Assembly: GCA_024681495.1 (NCBI GenBank)
Contig: JAILAS010000125.1
Coordinates: 1-18,716 of the forward strand
Origin: Eubacterium sp.
GTDB taxonomy: Bacteria; Bacillota; Clostridia; Lachnospirales; Lachnospiraceae
Direction: 5' to 3'
DNA length: 18,716 bases
Shown here: positions 1 to 6,521 of the stretch, in pieces
Numbering within the stretch: the stretch's first letter is position 1
How the letters are laid out: each line of letters opens with the position of its first letter
The notes under the pieces: generated by a model
What the model saw: only the letters and a program-made list of their open reading frames with translations
Databases searched by the model: none
What the model was told of the DNA's origin: nothing
Translations under genes and position numbers: made by a program

Positions 1-1
1 T

Positions 2-244
2 GTTAAGATTGGAAATGGTTCTGTAGTGGTAGGAAATATCAATGCCACTTCGGCAGTGGTTGCCGGCGCAATCAAGGGCGACCTCGACGTTAAGGGACCG
101 GTTATCGTGGATACCACGGCTGTTATCGTAGGTAACATCAAGTCCAAGTCCGTTCAGATTAACAACGGCGCTGTTATCGAGGGATTCTGTTCACAGGCAT
201 ACTCCGATGTTAACGTGGATGATCTCTTCGGAAAGGAAGATTAA
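2..244 (+). CDS. Bactofilin-like polymer-forming cytoskeletal protein, 3' end only
   Basis: The frame is open from the first bases of the window, so this is the last 80 codons of a gene that begins upstream; the GTG at 26 is internal, not a start. The visible part is a run of short beta-strand turns rich in V, I, G and N (for example VVVGNINATSA, VIVDTTAVIVGNI), the pattern of a right-handed beta-helix. It ends with a GAVIEGFCSQ segment like the C-terminal rung of bactofilins (DUF583 family), then an acidic tail ending in DLFGKED. Known bactofilins form filaments that guide cell shape or wall synthesis, usually at the membrane. The stop TAA shares its last base with the ATG of pyrH, so the two genes are very probably translationally coupled. 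Family is inferred from repeat pattern only; another beta-helix protein is possible. Confidence 0.7.
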   Translation, partial: VKIGNGSVVVGNINATSAVVAGAIKGDLDVKGPVIVDTTAVIVGNIKSKSVQINNGAVIEGFCSQAYSDVNVDDLFGKED

Positions 245-945
245 TGGCCGCTAAGTCTATTCTGTTAAAACTCTCGGGTGAGGCGCTTGCCGGAGACGCC
301 CGATTTGGATTTGATGAGGAAACCGTAAGGGATGTGGCCCGTCAGGTGAAGCGGGTGGTTGACGCCGGCGTCGCCGTGGGCGTGGTTATCGGAGGAGGAA
401 ACTTCTGGAGAGGCCGTTCGTCAGACGCTATTGAGCGTACCAAGGCCGACCAGATAGGCATGCTTGCCACCGTCATGAACTGCGTTTATGTCTCTGAGAT
501 GTTCCGTTCTGAGGGCATGAAGACGGATATTCTCACGCCCTTCCAGTGCGGGGATGTTACCTCGCTCTACTCGAAGGACAGGGTTATGGAGAAGCTGGGC
601 GAGGGATACGTGGTATTCTTTGCCGGCGGAACCGGACATCCGTACTTTTCGACGGATACTGCCACGGTTCTGCGCGCGATAGAGATGGAGGCCGACGCCA
701 TTTACCTGGCTAAGGCGGTGGACGGCGTCTACGACAGCGATCCCAAGGTCAATCCTTCTGCGGTTAAATACGACGAGCTCTCCATAGAGGAGGTAGTCGA
801 TAAGAAACTCGGAGTCATTGACCTCGCGGCTTCAGTATTGGCCATGGAGAATCACATGCCGATGTATGTGTTTGGCCTTAACCAGAAAGACGGAATTATA
901 AACAGCATTACCGGCGAGTTTACCGGTACGATTATAACCGCCTAG
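244..945 (+). CDS. pyrH: UMP kinase (uridylate kinase)
   Basis: Phosphorylates UMP to UDP with ATP, in the cytoplasm, feeding RNA, DNA and UDP-sugar synthesis. It is a 233-residue protein of the amino-acid-kinase fold, close to the usual 235-245. Visible motifs are the N-terminal phosphate-binding KLSGEAL (residues 9-15), the GGGNFWRGR loop (50-58), the FFAGGTGHPYFSTDTA nucleotide/UMP segment, and the AKAVDGVYDSDP segment that binds ATP in this family. The ATG overlaps the upstream stop by one base (TAATG), and AAGGAAG at 233-239 serves as ribosome binding site inside the upstream gene. The gene precedes frr by 37 bases, as in most bacteria. The upstream partner is a bactofilin-like gene rather than the usual tsf. 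Identification is secure. Confidence 0.97.
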   Translation: MAAKSILLKLSGEALAGDARFGFDEETVRDVARQVKRVVDAGVAVGVVIGGGNFWRGRSSDAIERTKADQIGMLATVMNCVYVSEMFRSEGMKTDILTPFQCGDVTSLYSKDRVMEKLGEGYVVFFAGGTGHPYFSTDTATVLRAIEMEADAIYLAKAVDGVYDSDPKVNPSAVKYDELSIEEVVDKKLGVIDLAASVLAMENHMPMYVFGLNQKDGIINSITGEFTGTIITA

Positions 946-982
946 GCGGAGACCCGACATTTATGATTATTCGGAGGATATT

Positions 983-1531
983 ATGGAGATAACTGTTTAC
1001 GAAGAAAAGATGCAAAAATCCTACAAGAGCATGCTGGGAGAGTTCGACGCCATTCGCGTAGGACGTGCGAATCCCCACGTTCTCGATAAGATAATGGTGG
1101 ACTACTACGGTGCTCCTACACCCATCCAGCAGGTCGCCAACGTGGCCGTGCCCGAGGCCAGGATTATCCAGATTACTCCCTGGGAGGGGAACATGCTTAA
1201 GGAGATTGAGAAGGCCCTGCTCACATCTGAGCTCGGCATCAATCCCACCAACGACGGTAAGTCCATAAGGCTCGTTTTCCCCGAGATGACCGAGGAGAGG
1301 CGTAAGGAAGTCTCCAAGGACGTTCGCAAGAAGGGTGAGAACGGCAAGGTTGCCATAAGGAACATCCGCCGCGACGCCAATGAAAGCATCAAGAAGGCTG
1401 TCAAGGCGGGAGATATTTCCGAGAACGAAGAGGAAAATCTTCAGTCCGACATTCAGAAGATGACTGATAAGTACATCAAGGAAGTCGACGAGGCCATTGA
1501 AGAGAAGATTAAGGAAGTAATGGCAGTTTAA
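983..1531 (+). CDS. frr: Ribosome recycling factor
   Basis: Together with EF-G it splits the post-termination ribosome so that subunits can be reused. The 182-residue length fits the family (about 185). Family landmarks are the FDAIRVGRANP segment near residues 20-30 (conserved Arg in the long three-helix bundle), YYGAPTPIQQVANV at the start of the beta/alpha/beta domain, ITPWEGNMLKEIEKAL, LGINPTNDGKSIRLVFPE, EERRKEVSK and VAIRNIRRDAN. The charged C-terminal half forms the third helix of the bundle. Start ATG at 983 has a strong GGAGG at 973-977 with five bases of spacing. It sits between pyrH and uppS, its normal position, and is followed by a terminator-like hairpin. Confidence 0.98.
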   Translation: MEITVYEEKMQKSYKSMLGEFDAIRVGRANPHVLDKIMVDYYGAPTPIQQVANVAVPEARIIQITPWEGNMLKEIEKALLTSELGINPTNDGKSIRLVFPEMTEERRKEVSKDVRKKGENGKVAIRNIRRDANESIKKAVKAGDISENEEENLQSDIQKMTDKYIKEVDEAIEEKIKEVMAV

Positions 1532-1543
1532 GAGGTTTTTCGG

Positions 1544-1576
1544 AAGGGGCATGGTTTTCTCGTGCCCCTTTCTTGT
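1544..1576 (+). terminator. Terminator-like hairpin between frr and uppS
   Basis: Arms AAGGGGCATG (1544-1553) and CGTGCCCCTT (1561-1570) pair over ten base pairs with one G-U, around a seven-base loop GTTTTCT, and are followed by a broken U-run (TCTTGTT). This is the shape of an intrinsic terminator, 12 bases after the frr stop. There is no room for an ordinary promoter between it and uppS, so it more likely attenuates read-through or protects the 3' end of the upstream message than ends the operon. Hairpin is seen directly; function is inferred. Confidence 0.65.
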
Positions 1577-1586
1577 TATATCTGAC

Positions 1587-1591
1587 GGGAG
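1587..1591 (+). promoter_or_regulatory. Ribosome binding site fixing the uppS start
   Basis: GGGAG lies five bases before the ATG at 1597. An in-frame TTG at 1573 would place the start against the terminator-like stem with no ribosome binding site, so 1597 is chosen. Confidence 0.7.
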
Positions 1592-1596
1592 AAAAA

Positions 1597-2301
1597 ATGG
1601 AAGAAACATTAAAAATCCCGGCGCACGTCGCCATTATACTGGACGGAAACGGCAGGTGGGCCAAGAGTAAGGGCCTTCCGCGCAACGTCGGCCATACGCA
1701 GGGGGCCAGGAACATCGAGACCATCTGCAGGGCGGCGCACAGCCTTGGGATTAAATATCTGACGTATTATGCCTTTTCCACCGAAAACTGGAATCGTCCT
1801 AAGGACGAGGTGAACAAGCTCATGGAGCTACTGCGGGATTACATGAAGACCGCCGTAAAGAGGGCCAATAAAAACAACATGAGGGTTCGTATCATAGGTG
1901 ACATAAATCGCCTTGACGACGACCTTATCGAGAGCATCCGCAATCTCGAGGAGGCATCGAAGGACAATACCGGCCTGAACATGCAGATTGCCATCAATTA
2001 CGGGTCACGCGATGAGATTGTGCGCGCCGTAAACAGATTTATCGACGAGAAGGGAGCCGCCCACATAACCGAGGAGGAGCTCTCGGCTCACCTGGATACT
2101 GCAGACATTCCCGATCCCGACCTCCTCATACGTACGTCGGGAGAGCAGAGGCTTTCGAACTACCTTCTCTGGCAGCTGGCGTACGCCGAGTTTTACTTCA
2201 CCCGGGTGCCCTGGCCCGCGTTCAGCGAGAAGGATCTTAAAGAGGCCGTGGCCGCCTACTCCTCCAGGGACAGGCGCTTCGGTATGATTAAGGAGAGTTA
2301 A
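1597..2301 (+). CDS. uppS: Undecaprenyl diphosphate synthase (cis-prenyltransferase)
   Basis: Condenses eight isopentenyl diphosphates onto farnesyl diphosphate to give C55 undecaprenyl diphosphate, the lipid carrier for peptidoglycan and other wall polymers. From the ATG at 1597 the protein has 234 residues, normal for the family. It opens with HVAIILDGNGRWA, whose Asp16 is the catalytic Mg-binding aspartate, followed by the GHTQGARN segment, YAFSTENWNRP, and the C-terminal signature IRTSGEQRLSNYLLWQLAY with the Arg residues that bind isopentenyl diphosphate. The stop is two bases before the cdsA start. Its substrate supply comes from the same cluster (dxr and ispG, methylerythritol phosphate pathway). 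Confidence 0.97.
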   Translation: MEETLKIPAHVAIILDGNGRWAKSKGLPRNVGHTQGARNIETICRAAHSLGIKYLTYYAFSTENWNRPKDEVNKLMELLRDYMKTAVKRANKNNMRVRIIGDINRLDDDLIESIRNLEEASKDNTGLNMQIAINYGSRDEIVRAVNRFIDEKGAAHITEEELSAHLDTADIPDPDLLIRTSGEQRLSNYLLWQLAYAEFYFTRVPWPAFSEKDLKEAVAAYSSRDRRFGMIKES

Positions 2302-2303
2302 AG

Positions 2304-3134
2304 TTGAAGTCATTTTTAACCAGACTCATAAGTGGCATCGTTTTGGTCGCCATACTCATTGGAGTCACCATCCCCGGTGGATGGGTCATCGATATAGCGT
2401 TTCTGGCCGTTTCTCTCATCGGATACTATGAGCTGATGAGGGTTTTGGGGCTCGAGAAGACCCCGTTTTTCGCGGTCGGCATCGTTGTTTCGGTGTGCTT
2501 TTACATAAGACTGATTCACGGCGGTGGAGCGTTTTCGCTCGAGTACGACCCGGTATACGCCCTTGCCTTCCTGGGGATAAGCTGCGCCATTATGGTGTTT
2601 AAATACCCGAGGTATGAGATGGGAGACATCGCGCGTTCGTTCTTCGCCTTCGTCTATGTGCCGTACCTGCTCTCGTTCATCGTGCGTTCGCGCCTTCTCG
2701 AGAGTGGAATATACCTGGTGTGGCTCATATTCCTCACCGCATGGGGGTGTGATACCCTGGCCTATTGCTCGGGCGTCCTCCTCGGAAAGCATAAGCTCTG
2801 CCCGCTGCTTTCCCCGAATAAGTCCGTCGAGGGCGCAGTGGGAGGCGTTATAGGCGCGGGGCTTCTCGGCGCGATATACGGATACGTGCTATATCGCTGG
2901 TTCGACATGTCTGAGATTTATATTGCCGGCTTCGCCGCAATCTGTGCAGTCGGAGCTGTAATATCCCAGATAGGCGACCTTACGGCATCCGCCATAAAAC
3001 GCGAGTACGAGATCAAGGACTACGGTCACCTGATACCGGGTCACGGAGGAATCATGGATAGGTTCGATTCCATTATCGTGACTTCGCCTATTATCTTTGT
3101 CCTTTACGAATACTTGATTAAATCATTTATGTAA
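2304..3134 (+). CDS. cdsA: Phosphatidate cytidylyltransferase (CDP-diacylglycerol synthase)
   Basis: Integral membrane enzyme converting phosphatidic acid and CTP to CDP-diacylglycerol, the branch point for phospholipids. The 276-residue protein is mostly hydrophobic, with about eight membrane segments beginning at residue 8. The CdsA signature is at residues 229-256: SAIKREYEIKDYGHLIPGHG followed by GIMDRFDS, containing the conserved K-D, H-G-G and D-R-x-D positions. The start is TTG at 2304, supported by AGGAGAG at 2291-2297 inside the end of uppS with six bases of spacing; no ATG is available near this position. Between uppS and dxr, the classic order. Confidence 0.96.
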   Translation: MKSFLTRLISGIVLVAILIGVTIPGGWVIDIAFLAVSLIGYYELMRVLGLEKTPFFAVGIVVSVCFYIRLIHGGGAFSLEYDPVYALAFLGISCAIMVFKYPRYEMGDIARSFFAFVYVPYLLSFIVRSRLLESGIYLVWLIFLTAWGCDTLAYCSGVLLGKHKLCPLLSPNKSVEGAVGGVIGAGLLGAIYGYVLYRWFDMSEIYIAGFAAICAVGAVISQIGDLTASAIKREYEIKDYGHLIPGHGGIMDRFDSIIVTSPIIFVLYEYLIKSFM

Positions 3135-3146
3135 ACCGAGGTTTCT

Positions 3147-4313
3147 ATGAAAGAATTTGAGATGAAAATATCTATAATCGGGTCCACAGGATCTATTGGC
3201 ACGCAGACGCTGGATGTGGCCCGGAATATCCCGGGCATAGAGGTCGTTGCGCTTGCCGCCGGCAGAAACATAGAACTTCTCGAGGAGCAGATGAGGGAGT
3301 TTTCCCCCTCGTTTGTCAGCGTTGAAAACGAGGAGCTGGCCGAGAGCCTAAGGGTTAAGACCGCCGATCTGGGCATTCCCGTCTTAAGCGGTGAGGAGGG
3401 CCTCATCGAGGTGGCCTGCGCCGAAGACGCACAGTGTGTAGTGACGGCTGTGGTCGGCATGATGGGCATTCGCCCGACCATCGCGGCCATAAAGGCGAAG
3501 AAGACCATCGCCCTGGCTAATAAGGAAACTCTCGTCTGCGCCGGTCATATCATCATGCCCCTCGCTAAGGAGTGCGGCGTGGATATTCTCCCCGTGGACT
3601 CGGAGCACAGTGCTATTTTCCAGAGCCTGAACGGCGAGAAGGAGAACGGCAATAAGATAGACAAGATCATCCTCACGGCGTCGGGCGGTCCCTTCAGGGG
3701 CAAGACCTACGAGGAGCTCGAGGATATGAAGGCCAAGGACGCCTTAAACCATCCCAACTGGTCGATGGGGCAGAAGGTCACCATAGATTCCGCCGGCCTC
3801 ATTAACAAGGGCCTCGAGGTTATGGAGGCCAGGTGGCTATTCGACGTATCGCTGGACGACATACAGGTGGTGGTTCATCCTCAGAGCATAGTCCATTCCG
3901 CGGTGCAATACGTGGACGGAGCGGTCATTGCACAGCTCGGAGTCCCCGACATGAGGCTCCCGATTCAGTATGCGCTCACATATCCCAGGCGATATCCCAT
4001 GAACGTAGGCAAGCTCGACTTCTACACCATGGGGAGCCTTACGTTTGAGGCGCCGGACGTTGATACGTTCCGAGGCTTTAAGCTGGCTATGGATTCGGCC
4101 GGAAAGGGCGGTAATGCACCTACCATCTTTAATGCCGCCAATGAGAACGCCGTTAAGCTATTCCTTCGCGGAGACATCGGGTTCAACGGTATTGGCAGGG
4201 TGATTGAGGAGTGCATGGAAAAGTGCTCCTTCGATCCCGAGGCGGACACGCAGAGGGTGCTCGACACCCAGAGGGAAGTAAACGAATATATGGAAGGCAG
4301 GTTTAAGCTTTGA
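3147..4313 (+). CDS. dxr: 1-deoxy-D-xylulose 5-phosphate reductoisomerase
   Basis: Catalyses the rearrangement and NADPH-dependent reduction of 1-deoxyxylulose 5-phosphate to 2-C-methylerythritol 4-phosphate, the committed step of the methylerythritol phosphate isoprenoid pathway. 388 residues, typical. The NADPH-binding GSTGSIG is at residues 12-18, ALANKETLV follows, and the metal ligands lie in PVDSEHSAIF (Asp151, Glu153) and NKGLEVMEA (Glu224). LTASGGPFRG, NHPNWSMGQKVTIDSAGL and VHPQSIVHSAV are all intact. ATG 3147 has GAGG at 3138-3141; a second in-frame ATG at 3162 (MKISIIG) is a possible alternative with a weaker site. The stop TGA overlaps the TTG start of rseP. Confidence 0.98.
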   Translation: MKEFEMKISIIGSTGSIGTQTLDVARNIPGIEVVALAAGRNIELLEEQMREFSPSFVSVENEELAESLRVKTADLGIPVLSGEEGLIEVACAEDAQCVVTAVVGMMGIRPTIAAIKAKKTIALANKETLVCAGHIIMPLAKECGVDILPVDSEHSAIFQSLNGEKENGNKIDKIILTASGGPFRGKTYEELEDMKAKDALNHPNWSMGQKVTIDSAGLINKGLEVMEARWLFDVSLDDIQVVVHPQSIVHSAVQYVDGAVIAQLGVPDMRLPIQYALTYPRRYPMNVGKLDFYTMGSLTFEAPDVDTFRGFKLAMDSAGKGGNAPTIFNAANENAVKLFLRGDIGFNGIGRVIEECMEKCSFDPEADTQRVLDTQREVNEYMEGRFKL

Positions 4314-5350
4314 TAAGTATAATAATAGCCATTTTTATATTTGGGCTTATCATCATATTTCACGAGTTTGGCCATTGCATTGTGGCGAAGAAAAACGGAA
4401 TTCGCGTCGAGGAGTTTTGCATAGGCCTGGGACCCACGCTGTTCGGCGTGCAGAAGGGCGAGACAAAGTACTCCGTTAAGCTGCTTCCCTTCGGAGGCGC
4501 CTGCATCATGACGGGCGAGGAGGGCGACAGCGACGATGAGAGGGCGTTTTGCAACAAGAGCGTTTGGGCCAGAATCGCCGTCGTATTCGCAGGCCCCGGA
4601 TTTAACTTTATCCTCGCGTTCTTCCTCGCGCTTATTCTCATTGGCTGCATAGGAATCGATAAGCCTTTCGTTGCCTCCGTTACCGAAGGCTCGGCCGCAG
4701 ATGCCGCAGGCCTTCAGGCGGGCGACAGGATAGTTGAGCTGGACGGTCATTCCGTTCGCGTTTACAGGGAGATTTCCAACTACCTCACGCTGAATCCTTC
4801 CAAGGTCGACGACGAGCTCACCATCGTATACGAGAGGGACGGAGAGACTTACACCACGTCTCTTACGCCCGTTTACGACGAGGAGGACGGAAAGTACTAC
4901 ATGGGATTCAGCGGCGGCACGCGCACTCGTATCGGCCCGTTCGAGGTCATCGGATACAGCCTGTACGAGGTTAAATACTGGATAAACATCACTGTCGACT
5001 CGCTGCGCCTCATATTCACGGGCGGCGTATCCGTGAGCGAGGTGTCGGGTCCCGTTGGAATCGTCGATACCATCGGCTCCACATACAGGGAGAGTGTGGC
5101 GATCAGCTATTTCGCGGCGTTTATTAACATGGTGAACATATCGATCCTGCTGACCGCCAATCTGGGAGTCATGAACCTCCTTCCCATACCGGCGCTGGAC
5201 GGCGGGCGGCTCGTATTCCTCATTATCGAGGTCTTCAGGCGAAAGCGTATGGACCCCGACAAGGAAGGCATGGTTCATTTCGTTGGACTCATGATATTGC
5301 TCGGACTCATGATTGTTATCATGGTTCACGACGTATATAAGCTGTTTTAA
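4310..5350 (+). CDS. rseP: Site-2 family membrane zinc metalloprotease (RseP/RasP)
   Basis: Intramembrane protease of family M50B, which cleaves membrane-embedded substrates such as anti-sigma factors and leftover signal peptides in characterised bacteria; the substrate here is unknown. 346 residues. The zinc-binding HEFGH lies in the first membrane segment (His18, Glu19, His22). A PDZ domain spans roughly residues 116-190, with the ligand-groove sequence AAGLQAGDRIVELDG. The third ligand motif NLLPIPALDGG (Asp297) is in a C-terminal membrane segment, and a last membrane helix ends the protein. The start is TTG at 4310, overlapping the dxr stop (TTGA); GGAAGG at 4292-4297 and AGG at 4299-4301 give a ribosome binding site. 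Its place after dxr is standard in Firmicutes. Confidence 0.95.
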   Translation: MISIIIAIFIFGLIIIFHEFGHCIVAKKNGIRVEEFCIGLGPTLFGVQKGETKYSVKLLPFGGACIMTGEEGDSDDERAFCNKSVWARIAVVFAGPGFNFILAFFLALILIGCIGIDKPFVASVTEGSAADAAGLQAGDRIVELDGHSVRVYREISNYLTLNPSKVDDELTIVYERDGETYTTSLTPVYDEEDGKYYMGFSGGTRTRIGPFEVIGYSLYEVKYWINITVDSLRLIFTGGVSVSEVSGPVGIVDTIGSTYRESVAISYFAAFINMVNISILLTANLGVMNLLPIPALDGGRLVFLIIEVFRRKRMDPDKEGMVHFVGLMILLGLMIVIMVHDVYKLF

Positions 5351-5373
5351 CCTACTGTAGAGAATGACGGAGC

Positions 5374-5394
5374 CTGCGTGAAGGTTTCACGCAG
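5374..5394 (+). other. Perfect hairpin in the rseP-ispG gap
   Basis: CTGCGTGAA (5374-5382) and TTCACGCAG (5386-5394) form a perfect nine-base-pair stem with a GGT loop, 23 bases after the rseP stop. No U-run follows, so it is not a classical intrinsic terminator. It may stabilise the upstream mRNA 3' end or be a small repeat element; no second copy was found in the window. The rest of the 92-base gap shows only the ispG ribosome binding site (GGAG, 5432-5435). Confidence 0.6.
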
Positions 5395-5442
5395 TGACGA
5401 CGGTACGTTTGGCCTATTATCGATATTGTTTGGAGCGGTTCT

Positions 5443-6498
5443 ATGATTCGAAGAAAAGAAACACGTGAAGTTCATATAGGAGACAGAGTAATCGGCGGCG
5501 GGAATCCCGTCCTTATCCAGTCAATGACCAACACGGATACAGCTGACGTGGAAGCCACCGTCGCACAGATTCTGGCTCTCGAGGAGGCGGGCTGTCAGCT
5601 TATACGCTGCACCGTTCCCAACCAGAAGGCGGCGGAGGCACTGGTTGACATAAAAAAGCGCATTCACATACCTCTTATCGCCGACATTCACTTCGACTAC
5701 AAGCTCGCCATAGCGGCCATAGATAACGGGGCGGATAAGATTCGCATCAATCCCGGAAACATCGGTTCCGCTGACAGGGTAAAGGCCGTGGTGGACAGGG
5801 CCAGGGAGGCCAACGTCCCCATCAGGGTGGGGGTCAATTCCGGCTCGCTCGAGAAGGATATACTGGCCAGATACGGCGGAGTCACCGCCCAGGGTCTGGT
5901 TGACAGCGCCACGGATAAGGTACGAATGATAGAGGAGATGGGTTACGACAATCTTGTCGTAAGTATAAAGTCGTCCGACGTTCTCATGTGTATCGAGGCC
6001 TATGAGATTATGAGCGAGTCGACGCATCTTCCCCTGCACGTCGGAGTTACCGAGGCCGGCACCCTCACCGCGGGCAACATAAAGTCTGCCGTCGGAATAG
6101 GCACGCTGCTGCGCGAGGGCATCGGAGACACGATAAGGGTATCGCTTACAGCGGATCCGCTCGAGGAGATAAAGTCTGCGAAGCACATTCTCAGGTCGCT
6201 GGGCCTTTATACAGGCGGCATTGAGGTCGTTTCATGTCCCACCTGCGGCAGGACGAAGATAGACCTCATCGGGCTGGCTAACCGCGTAGAGAACATGGTC
6301 CAGAAGTACCCGCTAGACATAAAGGTCGCAGTCATGGGGTGTGCCGTAAACGGCCCGGGTGAGGCAAAGGAGGCGGACATCGGAATTGCCGGCGGAGACG
6401 GCGAGGGTCTCATCATCAAGAAGGGGGAAATTGTTCGAAAGGTTCCTGAGGACATGCTGCTCAGCGAGCTGGAGAGAGAACTTTCCGAATGGAAGTAG
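5443..6498 (+). CDS. ispG: 4-hydroxy-3-methylbut-2-en-1-yl diphosphate synthase (IspG/GcpE)
   Basis: Reductive, iron-sulfur dependent ring opening of methylerythritol cyclodiphosphate to HMBPP, the penultimate step of the methylerythritol phosphate pathway; it works downstream of Dxr encoded in the same cluster. 351 residues, the short bacterial form without the plant-type insert. The N-terminal TIM barrel begins with the RVIGGGNPVLIQSMTNTDT signature and contains IADIHFDYKLA and KIRINPGNIG. The [4Fe-4S] ligands are Cys265 and Cys268 (CPTCGR), Cys300 and Glu307 (MGCAVNGPGE). ATG 5443 has GGAG at 5432-5435. The gene stands where proS is found in Bacillus subtilis. Confidence 0.97.
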   Translation: MIRRKETREVHIGDRVIGGGNPVLIQSMTNTDTADVEATVAQILALEEAGCQLIRCTVPNQKAAEALVDIKKRIHIPLIADIHFDYKLAIAAIDNGADKIRINPGNIGSADRVKAVVDRAREANVPIRVGVNSGSLEKDILARYGGVTAQGLVDSATDKVRMIEEMGYDNLVVSIKSSDVLMCIEAYEIMSESTHLPLHVGVTEAGTLTAGNIKSAVGIGTLLREGIGDTIRVSLTADPLEEIKSAKHILRSLGLYTGGIEVVSCPTCGRTKIDLIGLANRVENMVQKYPLDIKVAVMGCAVNGPGEAKEADIGIAGGDGEGLIIKKGEIVRKVPEDMLLSELERELSEWK

Positions 6499-6509
6499 AG
6501 TAGAGTTAG

Positions 6510-6514
6510 AGGGG
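6510..6514 (+). promoter_or_regulatory. Ribosome binding site fixing the polC start
   Basis: AGGGG lies seven bases before the ATG at 6522. The in-frame TTG at 6516 is only one base from this site, too close for initiation, so the ATG two codons later is preferred. Confidence 0.7.
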
Positions 6515-6521
6515 ATTGGAA

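Noticed and set aside
938..949. Palindrome CCGCCTAGGCGG across the pyrH stop codon
   Set aside because: Perfect but loop-less, overlaps coding bases and has no second copy or nearby promoter; probably chance.
932..1609. 225-codon minus-strand frame opposite frr
   Set aside because: Lies over frr and the terminator-like hairpin; low-complexity leucine-rich translation without family features.
4022..5329. 435-codon open frame on the minus strand opposite dxr and rseP
   Set aside because: It spans two well-identified genes on the other strand, shows no domain and no plausible ribosome binding site was recognised.
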